Of a stretch of 6,714 nucleotides of DNA, positions 1-6,092 are shown in pieces. Under the pieces are notes generated by a model. The model did no database searches. It was given only the letters and a program-made list of their open reading frames with translations, and had not been told where the DNA came from. The stretch covers positions 1-6,714 of the forward strand of contig JAUIKP010000182.1 in the NCBI GenBank assembly GCA_030430725.1, in the 5' to 3' direction. The DNA is from Nitrospiria bacterium. Lineage in GTDB: Bacteria; Nitrospirota; Nitrospiria; Nitrospirales; UBA8639. How positions within the stretch are numbered: the stretch's first letter is position 1; every line of letters starts with the position of its first letter. The translations under genes were made by a program, and so were the position numbers.

Positions 1-2
1 GG

Positions 3-500
3 GACGCGCTGGTCACCAATCAACCTGAGACCCTGGTGGTTGTGCGCACCGCGGATTGTGTCCCCGTGTTGCTTGTCGAGAAGGCCAGGGGAGTGGTTGG
101 TGCCATTCATGCCGGATGGCGCGGCGCCGTGGGGGGCATCGTTGCAGAAGCCATTCGATCCTGTGTGAAGGAATTCGGGGCAAAGGCGGAGCACATGCAT
201 CTGGCGATCGGTCCCTCTATCGGACCGTGTTGTTATGAAGTGGATGAGCAGGTCATCAACCCGTTGCGAAGCCGGTATCCGGCATGGCCTGGGGTTCTTC
301 AAGAAACCAACGCAGGAAAGGGGGTCTTAGACCTTAAGCAACTGATCTATCACCAGATCCGTGCCGGTGGCGTGCCTGACTCTCAGATTGGACGGGTGGA
401 CCATTGCACCCATTGTCGGGACGATCTCTTTTTTTCCTACCGGCGGGAGGGACAGGTGAAGGGGACCATGTATAGTGGAATAATCCTGCCTGCTGCCTAA
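3..500 (+). CDS. pgeF: PgeF/YfiH/YlmD-family laccase-domain protein, 5' end missing
   Basis: The frame is open from the window edge and ends at TAA 498-500, giving 165 codons. The family is usually about 240-260 residues, so roughly the first third lies outside the window. An internal GTG at 36 is not the start, because conserved sequence (DALVTNQPETL) precedes it. Visible family motifs are TADCVPVLL with the metal-ligand cysteine, HAGWRG with a metal-ligand histidine, GPSIGPCCYEV, and HCTHCRDDLFFSYRREG near the C-terminus. The third metal ligand, an N-terminal histidine, would be upstream. Members are cytosolic zinc/copper proteins called polyphenol oxidases or laccases. E. coli YfiH is reported to edit wrongly incorporated amino acids in peptidoglycan precursors, and relatives act on purine nucleosides. 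Its place ahead of yggS matches ylmD-ylmE order in Firmicutes. The family is certain; the substrate is not. Confidence 0.94.
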   Translation, partial: DALVTNQPETLVVVRTADCVPVLLVEKARGVVGAIHAGWRGAVGGIVAEAIRSCVKEFGAKAEHMHLAIGPSIGPCCYEVDEQVINPLRSRYPAWPGVLQETNAGKGVLDLKQLIYHQIRAGGVPDSQIGRVDHCTHCRDDLFFSYRREGQVKGTMYSGIILPAA

Positions 501-512
501 GGATTGATCTTG

Positions 513-530
513 CTTGCCGGGAGTGGCAAG
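513..530 (+). terminator. Weak hairpin just after pgeF, possible terminator
   Basis: CTTGCC (513-518) and GGCAAG (525-530) are perfect 6-bp arms around a 6-nt loop, 12 nt after the pgeF stop. Only ATTTC follows, so there is no proper U-tract. A second small hairpin, GCGATG (538-543) with CATCGC (552-557), lies just behind it. The position fits transcription termination or mRNA 3'-end protection, but the evidence is weak. Confidence 0.3.
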
Positions 531-654
531 ATTTCATGCGATGAAAGGACGCATCGCTGTCCCATCCTAAGCGATTCGCCCCATCCTGGGGTTTCCAAGA
601 AAACGTGCCGGTAAACGAGGGCCGAGCAATGGTCTCTCCAACTCCCGTCTCAGC

Positions 655-860
655 GTGATGTTCGATGTTGCCGGGTTTCGCTCCGGCAGGCAAGGCTCTT
701 TTGTTTCGGCAAAAGGCCCCAAAACCATTGACGCCCCGCCCGGCCTCATGAGATGGGACGACGCTAGCCTGTGGAAGGTGGATCAACTCGCTCCGCTCAC
801 ACAAGGTCCACCAGCAGATGAGAGCATCCTTCCCTTGGGCCAGATGGCAGGCGTCGGACC
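655..860 (+). repeat. Dispersed structured repeat, copy A (most divergent)
   Basis: This is one of three related intergenic segments in the same orientation (see about 4712-4922 and 6238-6475). The order of blocks is: a GC hairpin CCGG...CCGG (671-685); an A/T hairpin CTTTTG (698-703), loop TTTCGG, CAAAAG (710-715); and a 3' stem GGTGGATC (777-784) with GGTCCACC (805-812) around a 20-nt loop that begins AACTCGC and ends ACACAA. The copy ends near GGCAGGCGTC (846-855). Relative to copy C, the third base pair of the 3' stem is T-A instead of C-G, so pairing is kept. Open frames across it read as translated repeat and are not credible genes. I recognise the style as a type of intergenic repeat seen in many bacteria, but I cannot name a family. 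Ends are approximate. Confidence 0.75.
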
Positions 861-888
861 ATGGGAGACGAACCATTCAGGGCTCCAC

Positions 889-931
889 ATGAAAGAGCGA
901 GGAGTCCAATATTCAGGATGTCCTCTTTCAT
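889..931. repeat. 9-bp inverted repeat upstream of the yggS promoter
   Basis: ATGAAAGAG (889-897) and CTCTTTCAT (923-931) are perfect inverted arms with a 25-nt spacer. The right arm ends 8 nt before the proposed -35 box of yggS. It could be a protein-binding dyad or a long-loop hairpin. It lies beyond the alignable end of repeat copy A and has no counterpart in copies B or C. Confidence 0.4.
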
Positions 932-939
932 CCCTGCCC

Positions 940-968
940 GTGACTCAAGCGGCAATCCCGTTTACAAT
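940..968 (+). promoter_or_regulatory. Candidate sigma-70 promoter for yggS
   Basis: GTGACT (940-945, 4 of 6 to TTGACA) and TACAAT (963-968, 5 of 6 to TATAAT) are 17 nt apart. A start site near 975 would leave a leader of about 30 nt before the strong Shine-Dalgarno sequence at 1004-1010. This is a consensus match only. Confidence 0.45.
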
Positions 969-991
969 ACAAATCAAATGAACAATCTTCG

Positions 992-1741
992 GTGTTCTTG
1001 TTGAAGGAGGGCCACGTTTCCGACCCCATTACCCATAGGATTCAGATTATCCAGGAGAACATCCGGCAGGTCGCCATTCGTATCGGACGGGAACCTTCCG
1101 GTATTCGGTTGGTGGCGGCGACCAAAACCGTCCCGGCCGTCAATTTAGAAGAAGCCTATAGGGCAGGCGTCCGAGTATTTGGAGAAAACCGGCTTCAGGA
1201 GGCTCAGGAAAAGCGGCAAATTCTGGGATCACGAGACGGATTAGTCTGGCACTTTATCGGTCGAATGCAACGTCGGAAACTCAAAGACCTTGTCGGGAAT
1301 TTCTCGTTGCTGCATTCCGTGGAAAGTCTGCAGCAGGCCGAGAGTATTAATGCCGTGGCCGGGAAACTTGGGATTCAACAACCCGTGTTACTCGAAGTAA
1401 ATGTCGGGGAGGAAGCCAGCAAGGGAGGATTTACCTCACAAGAGGTGGAAGCCAGGATAGAGGAACTCGACCGGCTCCCTCACCTCGAGATCCAGGGGCT
1501 CATGACGCTTCCGCCCTGGATGGAAAATCCTGAAGACGTTCGTCCCTATTTTACACAAGTCAGGCGATTGCGAGATCAATTGGCTCAACAGATATGGCGT
1601 CATGTACGGATGACCGAATTGTCCATGGGCATGTCTCATGACTATGAGATCGCCATAGAAGAAGGGGCGACAATGGTTCGAATCGGAACGGCTATTTTTG
1701 GAAGTCGCGGGAAAGCCGTCAGTCTCGGCACGGTGGGATGA
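992..1741 (+). CDS. yggS: YggS/YlmE/PROSC-family pyridoxal-phosphate homeostasis protein
   Basis: This is a single-domain, cytosolic, fold-type III PLP-binding protein. The family has no firmly known enzyme reaction; it buffers PLP and affects amino-acid and vitamin B6 balance. Family landmarks in order are VAATK with the PLP lysine at residue 45 (numbered from GTG 992), GENRLQEA (64-71), WHFIGRMQRRK, LHSVES, VNVGEEASKGGF, LEIQGLMTLPP, LSMGMSHDYEIAIEEG (from residue 210), and VRIGTAIFG for phosphate binding. Length is 249 residues from GTG 992; homologues are mostly 220-240. The start is doubtful. GTG 992 and TTG 998 and 1001 have no Shine-Dalgarno, while a perfect AAGGAGG (1004-1010) sits inside the frame. 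At the right spacing behind it comes GTT (1016), not a normal start codon. The gene follows pgeF, as ylmE follows ylmD, but after a 491-nt gap, and it seems to have its own promoter. Confidence 0.94.
   Translation: MFLLKEGHVSDPITHRIQIIQENIRQVAIRIGREPSGIRLVAATKTVPAVNLEEAYRAGVRVFGENRLQEAQEKRQILGSRDGLVWHFIGRMQRRKLKDLVGNFSLLHSVESLQQAESINAVAGKLGIQQPVLLEVNVGEEASKGGFTSQEVEARIEELDRLPHLEIQGLMTLPPWMENPEDVRPYFTQVRRLRDQLAQQIWRHVRMTELSMGMSHDYEIAIEEGATMVRIGTAIFGSRGKAVSLGTVG
1004..1010 (+). promoter_or_regulatory. Strong Shine-Dalgarno sequence with no canonical start codon behind it
   Basis: AAGGAGG is followed by a 5-nt spacer and then GTT TCC GAC CCC (1016-1027), in frame with yggS. Homologues often begin near this point, so GTT stands where an ATG or GTG start would be expected. 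No in-frame ATG, GTG or TTG lies within range downstream. Confidence 0.6.
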
Positions 1742-1792
1742 CCCGGCCGGTGTCGATCACGCTGGGGAATATTGAAAATAAATTTCAGGTCG

Positions 1793-1821
1793 TCGGCATG
1801 CGGGCAATCGGGAGCTATACT
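1793..1821 (+). promoter_or_regulatory. Candidate promoter ahead of the yggT leader or small RNA
   Basis: TCGGCA (1793-1798, 4 of 6 to TTGACA) and TATACT (1816-1821, 5 of 6 to TATAAT) have a 17-nt spacer. The predicted start, near 1828, falls right before the closing stem of the foldable segment at 1831-1906. That placement makes the match more convincing than either box alone. Confidence 0.45.
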
Positions 1822-1827
1822 AAAAAG

Positions 1828-1938
1828 GAGTGTGCCCAAAGGCCCATCCGGAAAGGACGCAGCCATTTTGACGTTCGGAGCGGGTGAGGGAGCGTACATG
1901 GGCACAGCCAGGGAATGAGAACACCCCTGGCGGCCTTT
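1828..1938 (+). ncRNA. Candidate structured RNA or 5' leader between yggS and yggT, family unknown
   Basis: No ORF with family features fits this gap. TGTGCCC (1831-1837) pairs perfectly with GGGCACA (1900-1906) and encloses two possible arms. The first is GGC (1841-1843) with GCC (1862-1864) plus TCC/GGA around a GGAAA loop (1850-1854). The second is ACG (1871-1873) with CGT (1893-1895) plus TTC/GGA. The result is a three-way junction of about 76 nt, followed by the 7-bp hairpin at 1907-1931. The tip TCCGGAAAGGACGCAGCC recalls both the SRP RNA domain IV tip and the GAAA...GGACGCAAAGCC core of c-di-GMP-I riboswitches. It matches neither fully: the 5' CAGG side of SRP RNA is absent, and the 3' half of the riboswitch is not clear. 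It may be a free small RNA or a leader controlling yggT. Assignment is open. Confidence 0.35.
1907..1938 (+). terminator. GC hairpin with short T-run before yggT, possible terminator or attenuator
   Basis: GCCAGGG (1907-1913) pairs with CCCTGGC (1925-1931) over an 11-nt loop, followed by GGCCTTT. The U-tract is only three bases, so termination would be weak or conditional. It would define a transcript of about 110 nt if it ends there. Confidence 0.35.
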
Positions 1939-1966
1939 AAAGCATTCTTATTTGTAAAGGAGGATC

Positions 1967-2266
1967 ATGTTTATTGCGGGTAACGTTCTACAGGCGATTG
2001 CGACCATTCTGGATACGATTTTATGGATTTATATGTGGGTCATCATTATTCGGGCCCTGATCTCCTGGGTAAACCCTGATCCCTGGAATCCTATAGTTCA
2101 GTTTTTAGAAAGAGTGACGGAGCCGGTCCTTTCTCAAATCCGGCGTCGAGTTGGCATGCTGGGAATGGGAATTGATTTATCTCCGATCATTGCTATCCTT
2201 ATAATTATGTTTTTCCAGATTGCCGTGGTAGCATCTTTGAAAGATCTTGCCTTCAGAATGCACTAG
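1967..2266 (+). CDS. yggT: YggT/YlmG-family small membrane protein
   Basis: The 99-residue protein has two hydrophobic segments, at about residues 5-30 and 69-92, typical of one YggT repeat. The signature RALISWVNPDPWNPIVQFLERVTEPVL is spread over residues 29-54, and the basic pair-rich QIRRRVG plus IDLSPIIAILII precede and form the second membrane segment. Family members sit in the inner membrane. YlmG relatives in plants and bacteria are linked to division and nucleoid or chloroplast distribution, and others to osmotic tolerance, but the biochemical role is unknown. The ATG has an exceptionally good Shine-Dalgarno, AAAGGAGG (1956-1963), though only 3 nt ahead. Only 23 nt separate its stop from divIVA, implying co-transcription. 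Its position between yggS and divIVA matches ylmG in Gram-positive clusters. Confidence 0.95.
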   Translation: MFIAGNVLQAIATILDTILWIYMWVIIIRALISWVNPDPWNPIVQFLERVTEPVLSQIRRRVGMLGMGIDLSPIIAILIIMFFQIAVVASLKDLAFRMH

Positions 2267-2289
2267 CCGGTGAAGGGAAAGGAGTCGTC

Positions 2290-2808
2290 ATGAAAATTAC
2301 ACCGTTGGACATTCAGCATAAAGTTTTTGATACTCAATGGCGAGGGTATCACAAGACACAGGTGGATCAATTTTTGGAGGAAATCGCCGAGTCCGTTGAA
2401 GAACTCACCAAGGACAACCTGGTGCTCAAAGAGAAATTGTCCGGGAAGGATGATGAAGTGGGGCAACTCAAACGAGCGGAAACCACGCTGACCAGCACCC
2501 TCATTTCCACCCAATCCTTTGTCGATCAACTCAAACATGGGGCCCAACGGGATGCGGATCTTCTGGTAAAAGAGGCGGAGTTGAAAGCCGAAGAAATTCT
2601 GGCGCAAAGCCGGGCCGAACTCGCCGAAATGCGTCGAATGATCTCGACACTCAAACAGCAACGGGCGCTGGTCTTGGATCGCTTGCGGTTGACCTTGAGT
2701 TCCTTTCATCGGTTAGTGGAAATTGAAGAGCGACCGGAAGCCTCGTATGAAGGGGAAGAGGAAACGGAAATGAGTGCTGAGCATGCCTCCCGTCGCGAAG
2801 CAGGCTAG
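2290..2808 (+). CDS. divIVA: DivIVA-domain coiled-coil protein
   Basis: The 172-residue N-terminus MKITPLDIQHKVF...WRGYHKTQVDQFLEEI aligns gap-free with the DivIVA/GpsB membrane-binding domain. W17 and R18 take the place of F17 and R18, which insert in the membrane in Bacillus subtilis DivIVA, followed by G19 and Y20. After residue 30 comes a long heptad-rich region (about 32-68 and 85-140) predicted to form parallel coiled coils. The tail is acidic and E-rich (about 147-172). Such proteins assemble at curved membranes, at poles or septa, and recruit division or cell-wall factors. Start ATG 2290 has AAAGGAG (2278-2284) at good spacing. Its stop is 21 nt before the next start. The family is certain; the exact cell-biological role in this organism is an inference. 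Confidence 0.93.
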   Translation: MKITPLDIQHKVFDTQWRGYHKTQVDQFLEEIAESVEELTKDNLVLKEKLSGKDDEVGQLKRAETTLTSTLISTQSFVDQLKHGAQRDADLLVKEAELKAEEILAQSRAELAEMRRMISTLKQQRALVLDRLRLTLSSFHRLVEIEERPEASYEGEEETEMSAEHASRREAG

Positions 2809-2829
2809 ACGGTTCGACCTCCTCCGTAC

Positions 2830-3906
2830 ATGGTGGATCAGACAGATCCTATGGTGCGTATCCTCCTTGAAGGAATTCACGCGCAAGTGTATCCTGGTGC
2901 GGTCTTGTTTGTTCGGCACCAGGGTTATCTTCGGATCCATCAGGCTGTTGGTCTCACCTCCGGTCTTCAGGATGCCCATCCTGTCCAACTTCAGACCATC
3001 TATGACCTCGCTTCCCTCACCAAGCCTCTGGCAACCGCATCGGCCATTCTGCTTCTGGTACAAGATGGACTTCTGGATCTATCAACGTCTATCGACGTGT
3101 TGCTCCCGGAAACGAAAAATTTTCTAATAGGCCGGGCGCGTCTCAAGGACGTGCTCTCTCATCAAAGCGGTCTTCCAGCCTGGCGTCCGTTTTACCGGTC
3201 TTTCCCTCCTGCTCTCCCCTCAGATAATCCATCCCGTCAGGAACGAGCCAAAGCATTTTTGGAGTTAATCCTCAAGGAACCGATAGAAGCGGCGGCACCC
3301 CCCAAAAGTCTCTACAGTGATTTGGGCTATATGGTGCTCGGCTTTATCGTGGAACGGATCACGAATCAATCATTGGGCGATTTTTGTCGGAGTCGGGTCT
3401 ATGGGCCCCTACATGCGAGCCCACTCGGCTATCAAGGGCCGAATGTCGCCGCCACATTGGATACATCGATTGGCGGGTGCGCACCCACTGAACAGGATCC
3501 ATGGCGTGGGCGTCTTTTGCAGGGTGAGGTGCATGATGAAAATGCGTTTGCGCTGGGAGGCATTGCCGGGCATGCGGGACTCTTTGGAACGGCCGAAGCC
3601 GTAGGAAAGGTTACCCAAGCCTGGCTGAAAAGTTATCAAGGAACCCCAGGCGTATTTGATACTCACCTGGTGAAACAGTTTGTGACCGCACAGCCTGGAA
3701 CCAGTTGGGCTTTAGGCTGGGATACGCCCTCACAACCCTCCTCCTCCGGGCAGTGGTTTTCGCCGGAATCGTTCGGTCATCTGGGATTTACCGGCACGAG
3801 TATCTGGATAGACCCGACTCGGGTCCATCCAACCCGGGACAATCAAGCTATCAAAGCCTTTCGCCCTAAACTTCATGATGCGATTATTCAGGAATTGGGA
3901 GCATGA
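2830..3906 (+). CDS. Serine hydrolase of the beta-lactamase/class C penicillin-binding-protein fold
   Basis: The 358-residue protein carries the fold's catalytic signatures. SLTK (62-65) is the SxxK nucleophile and base. YSD (162-164, YSDLGYMVLG) stands at the YxN position with Asp for Asn, as in many esterase-like members. HLG (317-319, in HLGFTGTSIWIDP) stands at the KTG/HTG position. Other landmarks are PGAVLFV near residue 22, LLSHQSGLP-like text (109-116), and GGIAGHAGLFGTA. There is no signal peptide, so it appears cytosolic, unlike secreted beta-lactamases. Substrate unknown: esterase, amidase or peptidase are all possible. ATG 2830 has no Shine-Dalgarno; the preceding bases CCTCCT cannot bind 16S rRNA. 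It is in the same frame as divIVA, whose TAG lies eight codons upstream, so re-initiation after divIVA is likely. It is probably the last gene of the yggT operon. Confidence 0.9.
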   Translation: MVDQTDPMVRILLEGIHAQVYPGAVLFVRHQGYLRIHQAVGLTSGLQDAHPVQLQTIYDLASLTKPLATASAILLLVQDGLLDLSTSIDVLLPETKNFLIGRARLKDVLSHQSGLPAWRPFYRSFPPALPSDNPSRQERAKAFLELILKEPIEAAAPPKSLYSDLGYMVLGFIVERITNQSLGDFCRSRVYGPLHASPLGYQGPNVAATLDTSIGGCAPTEQDPWRGRLLQGEVHDENAFALGGIAGHAGLFGTAEAVGKVTQAWLKSYQGTPGVFDTHLVKQFVTAQPGTSWALGWDTPSQPSSSGQWFSPESFGHLGFTGTSIWIDPTRVHPTRDNQAIKAFRPKLHDAIIQELGA

Positions 3907-3942
3907 TCTCGCCTATGTATTGATGGTCCATTTTGGTTCAGG

Positions 3943-4317
3943 CTATAGCAGCTCCAATTTGGCGAGGCGATGAAAAATCTGAAAGTCTTGGTCTCGGGTG
4001 ACCATAGGAATGTGATGGTCTAAACAGGTTTGTGCGATCAGCGTATCGGCCAGTCTGGCCTTGGCGCCCTTCGCGAGGACTTTGGCGCGTAGAAGTCCAG
4101 CGCGCTCCCAAAAACCATCCTGAATCGGCAAGATGGGAATGGCTAAAAACGTTTGACGAAGTGTTGGTGAAAGGTTGGGGGCGCTCAATAACTCAGTGAG
4201 CGTAACCGGGGAAAAGACCGCGACTTGATCCAGAAGCGCATGATCGATCACTGTGATGTCCTGGCCTTCGGCTCCCTGCAAATAGGCAATCATGGAACTG
4301 GTATCGATACAGATCAT
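3943..4317 (-). CDS. vapC: PIN-domain toxin, VapC-like ribonuclease
   Basis: The 124-residue protein shows the PIN order of acidic residues that bind the catalytic Mg/Mn ions: D5 in ICIDTS, E42 in TLTELL, D91 in RLADTLIAQ, and D109 in TRDQDF. PIN toxins cut RNA, often tRNA or rRNA, when freed from their antitoxin; the target here cannot be read from sequence. Its ATG overlaps the antitoxin stop by 4 bases (ATGA, 4314-4317), so translation is coupled and no separate Shine-Dalgarno is needed. It converges with the serine hydrolase, whose stop is only 36 nt away, and no terminator is visible between them. All four acidic residues are intact and length is normal, so the toxin should be active. 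Confidence 0.92.
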   Translation of the reverse strand: MICIDTSSMIAYLQGAEGQDITVIDHALLDQVAVFSPVTLTELLSAPNLSPTLRQTFLAIPILPIQDGFWERAGLLRAKVLAKGAKARLADTLIAQTCLDHHIPMVTRDQDFQIFHRLAKLELL

Positions 4318-4520
4318 CGGTCTTGTCGTAGAGATTTCAAGTCGAGCTGAAGTTTGACTTTACCCTTGAGGGCACGAAGATTTCGATAAGCCCCACCTGC
4401 GGCTACTAGTTCTAATCCGCGTCGAATGGTTGGAGTGATGCCTTCCCCTGTGGCTTGGGTTGCTCGAGTCAAAAGATCGTCAGGGACTTGCAGTGTCAGT
4501 TTTTTGAGTTTTGTCGGCAT
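4314..4520 (-). CDS. vapB: Ribbon-helix-helix antitoxin partner of VapC
   Basis: From ATG 4520 the protein has 68 residues. Its N-terminus, KLKKLTLQVPDDLLTRA, fits a ribbon-helix-helix DNA-binding strand and first helix (LTLQVP strand, DDLLTRATQAT helix, TPTIRRGLELVA second helix). The basic C-terminus (LRALKGKVKLQLDLKSLRQDR) would wrap the toxin. An upstream GTG at 4556 is in frame, but ATG 4520 is preferred: it has AGGAG (minus strand, 4530-4526) five nt ahead, and the extra 12 residues look uncoded. The gene sits immediately before vapC with a 4-base overlap, the usual antitoxin-first order. VapB-like proteins repress their own operon together with VapC; the dyad at 4581-4596 is the likely operator. 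The symbol is by position and fold, not close similarity. Confidence 0.85.
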   Translation of the reverse strand: MPTKLKKLTLQVPDDLLTRATQATGEGITPTIRRGLELVAAGGAYRNLRALKGKVKLQLDLKSLRQDR

Positions 4521-4562
4521 GGGCTCTCCTGGGTAAGAGGAATTCGAACAAAGCACCCAAAG

Positions 4563-4596
4563 AATATACCATCATTTATGCCATATCTCCATATGG
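4563..4596 (-). promoter_or_regulatory. Promoter and operator-like dyad of the vapBC pair
   Basis: On the minus strand TGGAGA (4591-4586, 4 of 6 to TTGACA) and TATATT (4568-4563, 5 of 6) are 17 nt apart. The inverted repeat CCATAT (4581-4586), CTCC, ATATGG (4591-4596) overlaps the -35 box. A repressor bound there would block RNA polymerase, which is the usual autoregulation of toxin-antitoxin operons. Confidence 0.5.
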
Positions 4597-4711
4597 TGTC
4601 TGGCAAGGATTTCATAAGGCCAGAGGAATCAAGCTTTACCAATGTTAGTCGGAAGACCTCCGGAATTTTTCTCCACTGTTGGACCACAAATTTTTTCGCA
4701 CTGGAAAGAAG

Positions 4712-4922
4712 GGGAGTTGGGCGTTATCGGGTTTCGGCCCGGCAGCCGAGCCACTTTTGTTTTGGCAAAAGTAGCCAAAACCCATGACGCCCTGCCTGGC
4801 CGGATCGGATAGGGCGGACGCGAGCTTTCGGAAGGCAGCCCAACTCGCCAGGCTCAAACAAGGCCCGCCAATGTTTGAAGAGCGTCTGCCCCAAGGGCCA
4901 GTCAGAATGCGTCAGTGAAAGG
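4712..4922 (+). repeat. Dispersed structured repeat, copy B
   Basis: This copy shares a 36-nt identical block (4728-4763) with copy C (6256-6291). It carries the A/T hairpin ACTTTTG (4753-4759), loop TTTTGG, CAAAAGT (4766-4772). The outer 3' stem is GGGCGGACGC (4812-4821) with GCGTCTGCCC (4882-4891), perfect as RNA with one G-U pair. The inner arms GGCAGCCC (4834-4841) and GGCCCGCC (4862-4869) have two mismatches but keep the 20-nt loop. It ends near GCGTCAGTGAAAGG. It lies downstream of the fic stop, 61 nt away, in the opposite orientation to fic. Confidence 0.85.
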
Positions 4923-4982
4923 GATGTGGAGAGAGGGCAGAAATTTAGATATTTTGCCTTTCCAAACCAACTTGGCCACCGA

Positions 4983-6092
4983 TCACCCCTCAAGATTTGC
5001 TTCATAGCGTGTGCTGCGCCCGCCACCGAAGGGAACAAGCGCGCGCTTTTCGACAAGATCCTGTAGATCTCGTGTCGCCGTTGCTTTGGAAGTGTCTGTG
5101 ATGCCTATATATTTTTTGGTATTCAAACCAGCTTTGAACCCCTTCGGCCCTTCTTCCAAAATCCTGGACATAACCTTCAATTGACGCTCGTTCAGCTTGT
5201 CTGTAAACCGATCAAAAAACTTTGTTTTTTTCAATGTAAATTCGATCTGCTCTTCGGCGTGCTTCTGCGCTTCCACTGCCATATTCACAAACCAGGTGAC
5301 CCAGGCAGTAAGGTCGTTTGATTGTTGTCCTGCCTGCAGCGCCTCATAATACTGTTTTCTGTTCGCCTCAATTGTGCGCGACAGGCTGAGGAGCACCGGC
5401 TGCCCGATCCCCTGCGACAGGGCTTTTTCGGACAGCGCGCGTCCGATCCTTCCATTCCCGTCTTCAAACGGATGGATCGATTCAAAATATATATGCGCCA
5501 CGGCTGCCCGCACGACCGGCCGTTTGATTTCCTGTTGACTGCCGGGAGCGGTTTCATTGAACCAGGCGATGAACCGCGTCATTTCTTTCGGCACCCGGGA
5601 TGACGGCGGGGCTTCAAAATGGACCTTGGGTTTTCCGACCGAGCCCGAGATCACTTGCATGGGCTCCTTATGACTCCGCCATTGTCCGCTCTTGATGCCT
5701 CGACTTCCGGTCATGATCAACTGGTGCCACTCACACAATTTTTCCTTGGATAGGGCATCCCTATAGCTATTGCGCACATCGATCATCAGGGCAGCTGCCC
5801 CCTCCGCCCGCTTGTCCTTGACCTGTTCGATGGGTTGGCCCAGCCCGAGATTTTTTCGGATTGAGGACATGACCTCCTTGCGACTGAGATATTCGCCTTC
5901 GATCTCGGATGTTTTGATCGCTTCCTCCACCATCACATCGACCATGGCTTGGATTTGTGTCTCTTCCTTCAAGCCTCTCAGGAGACCGCTTGTCCGCCCG
6001 GTTTTTTCGGCTAACGTCAGCAGGGCGTCCTCGACTGGCGAGAGGTCGTAGCGGAAGTCAGGCCAGTCGTGTTGTTGCCAGTTATAGGTCAT
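4983..6092 (-). CDS. fic: Fic-family AMP-transferase with DUF4172-type N-terminus and C-terminal winged helix
   Basis: The 369-residue protein has three parts. The N-terminus YNWQQHDWPDFRYD (3-16) is the start of a DUF4172-type region. Within it, TSEIEG (61-66) is the T/SxxxE-G inhibitory motif, whose E65 would reach into the active site, as in class II Fic proteins. The Fic core has the full catalytic loop HPFEDGNGRIGR (207-218), with H207 as the base and R218 for phosphate binding. A C-terminal winged-helix region (about 301-366, LNERQLKVMSRILEEG...TSKATATRDLQDLVEKRALV) looks DNA-binding. Such enzymes attach AMP to Ser, Thr or Tyr of target proteins, or remove it. Targets are unknown here. 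The start is fixed by the DUF4172 N-terminus; no Shine-Dalgarno precedes it, and the promoter suggests a leaderless mRNA. There is no partner antitoxin gene, which fits self-inhibition. Confidence 0.94.
   Translation of the reverse strand: MTYNWQQHDWPDFRYDLSPVEDALLTLAEKTGRTSGLLRGLKEETQIQAMVDVMVEEAIKTSEIEGEYLSRKEVMSSIRKNLGLGQPIEQVKDKRAEGAAALMIDVRNSYRDALSKEKLCEWHQLIMTGSRGIKSGQWRSHKEPMQVISGSVGKPKVHFEAPPSSRVPKEMTRFIAWFNETAPGSQQEIKRPVVRAAVAHIYFESIHPFEDGNGRIGRALSEKALSQGIGQPVLLSLSRTIEANRKQYYEALQAGQQSNDLTAWVTWFVNMAVEAQKHAEEQIEFTLKKTKFFDRFTDKLNERQLKVMSRILEEGPKGFKAGLNTKKYIGITDTSKATATRDLQDLVEKRALVPFGGGRSTRYEANLEG

Noticed and set aside
334..876. 180-codon open frame on the minus strand over the end of pgeF and repeat A
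   Set aside because: It runs antisense through conserved pgeF motifs and then through repeat A, whose relatives at other loci give similar low-complexity pseudo-proteins. No ribosome site or family feature.
655..981. 108-codon open frame on the plus strand starting inside repeat A
   Set aside because: Its N-terminal text (GFRSGRQGSFVSAKGPK) is the translated repeat and recurs in copy C (GFRPGSRATFVLAKVPN); it is repeat sequence, not a gene family.
1642..1905. 87-codon minus-strand frame over the yggS end and the following gap
   Set aside because: Antisense to the most conserved part of yggS; no family feature, and the gap is better explained by a structured plus-strand segment.
1831..1906. 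Calling this segment SRP RNA or a c-di-GMP riboswitch outright
   Set aside because: The tip resembles both, but the SRP 5' CAGG side and long symmetric hairpin are missing, and the riboswitch 3' half does not align.
4936..4958. Hairpin GGCA-AAAT/ATTT-TGCC as the fic terminator
   Set aside because: It has a bulged G, only weak A-T pairs inside, and no T-run on the minus strand after it.
4645..5056. Minus-strand frames over repeat B and the fic 3' end
   Set aside because: They combine translated repeat with the wrong frame of fic; no start signal.
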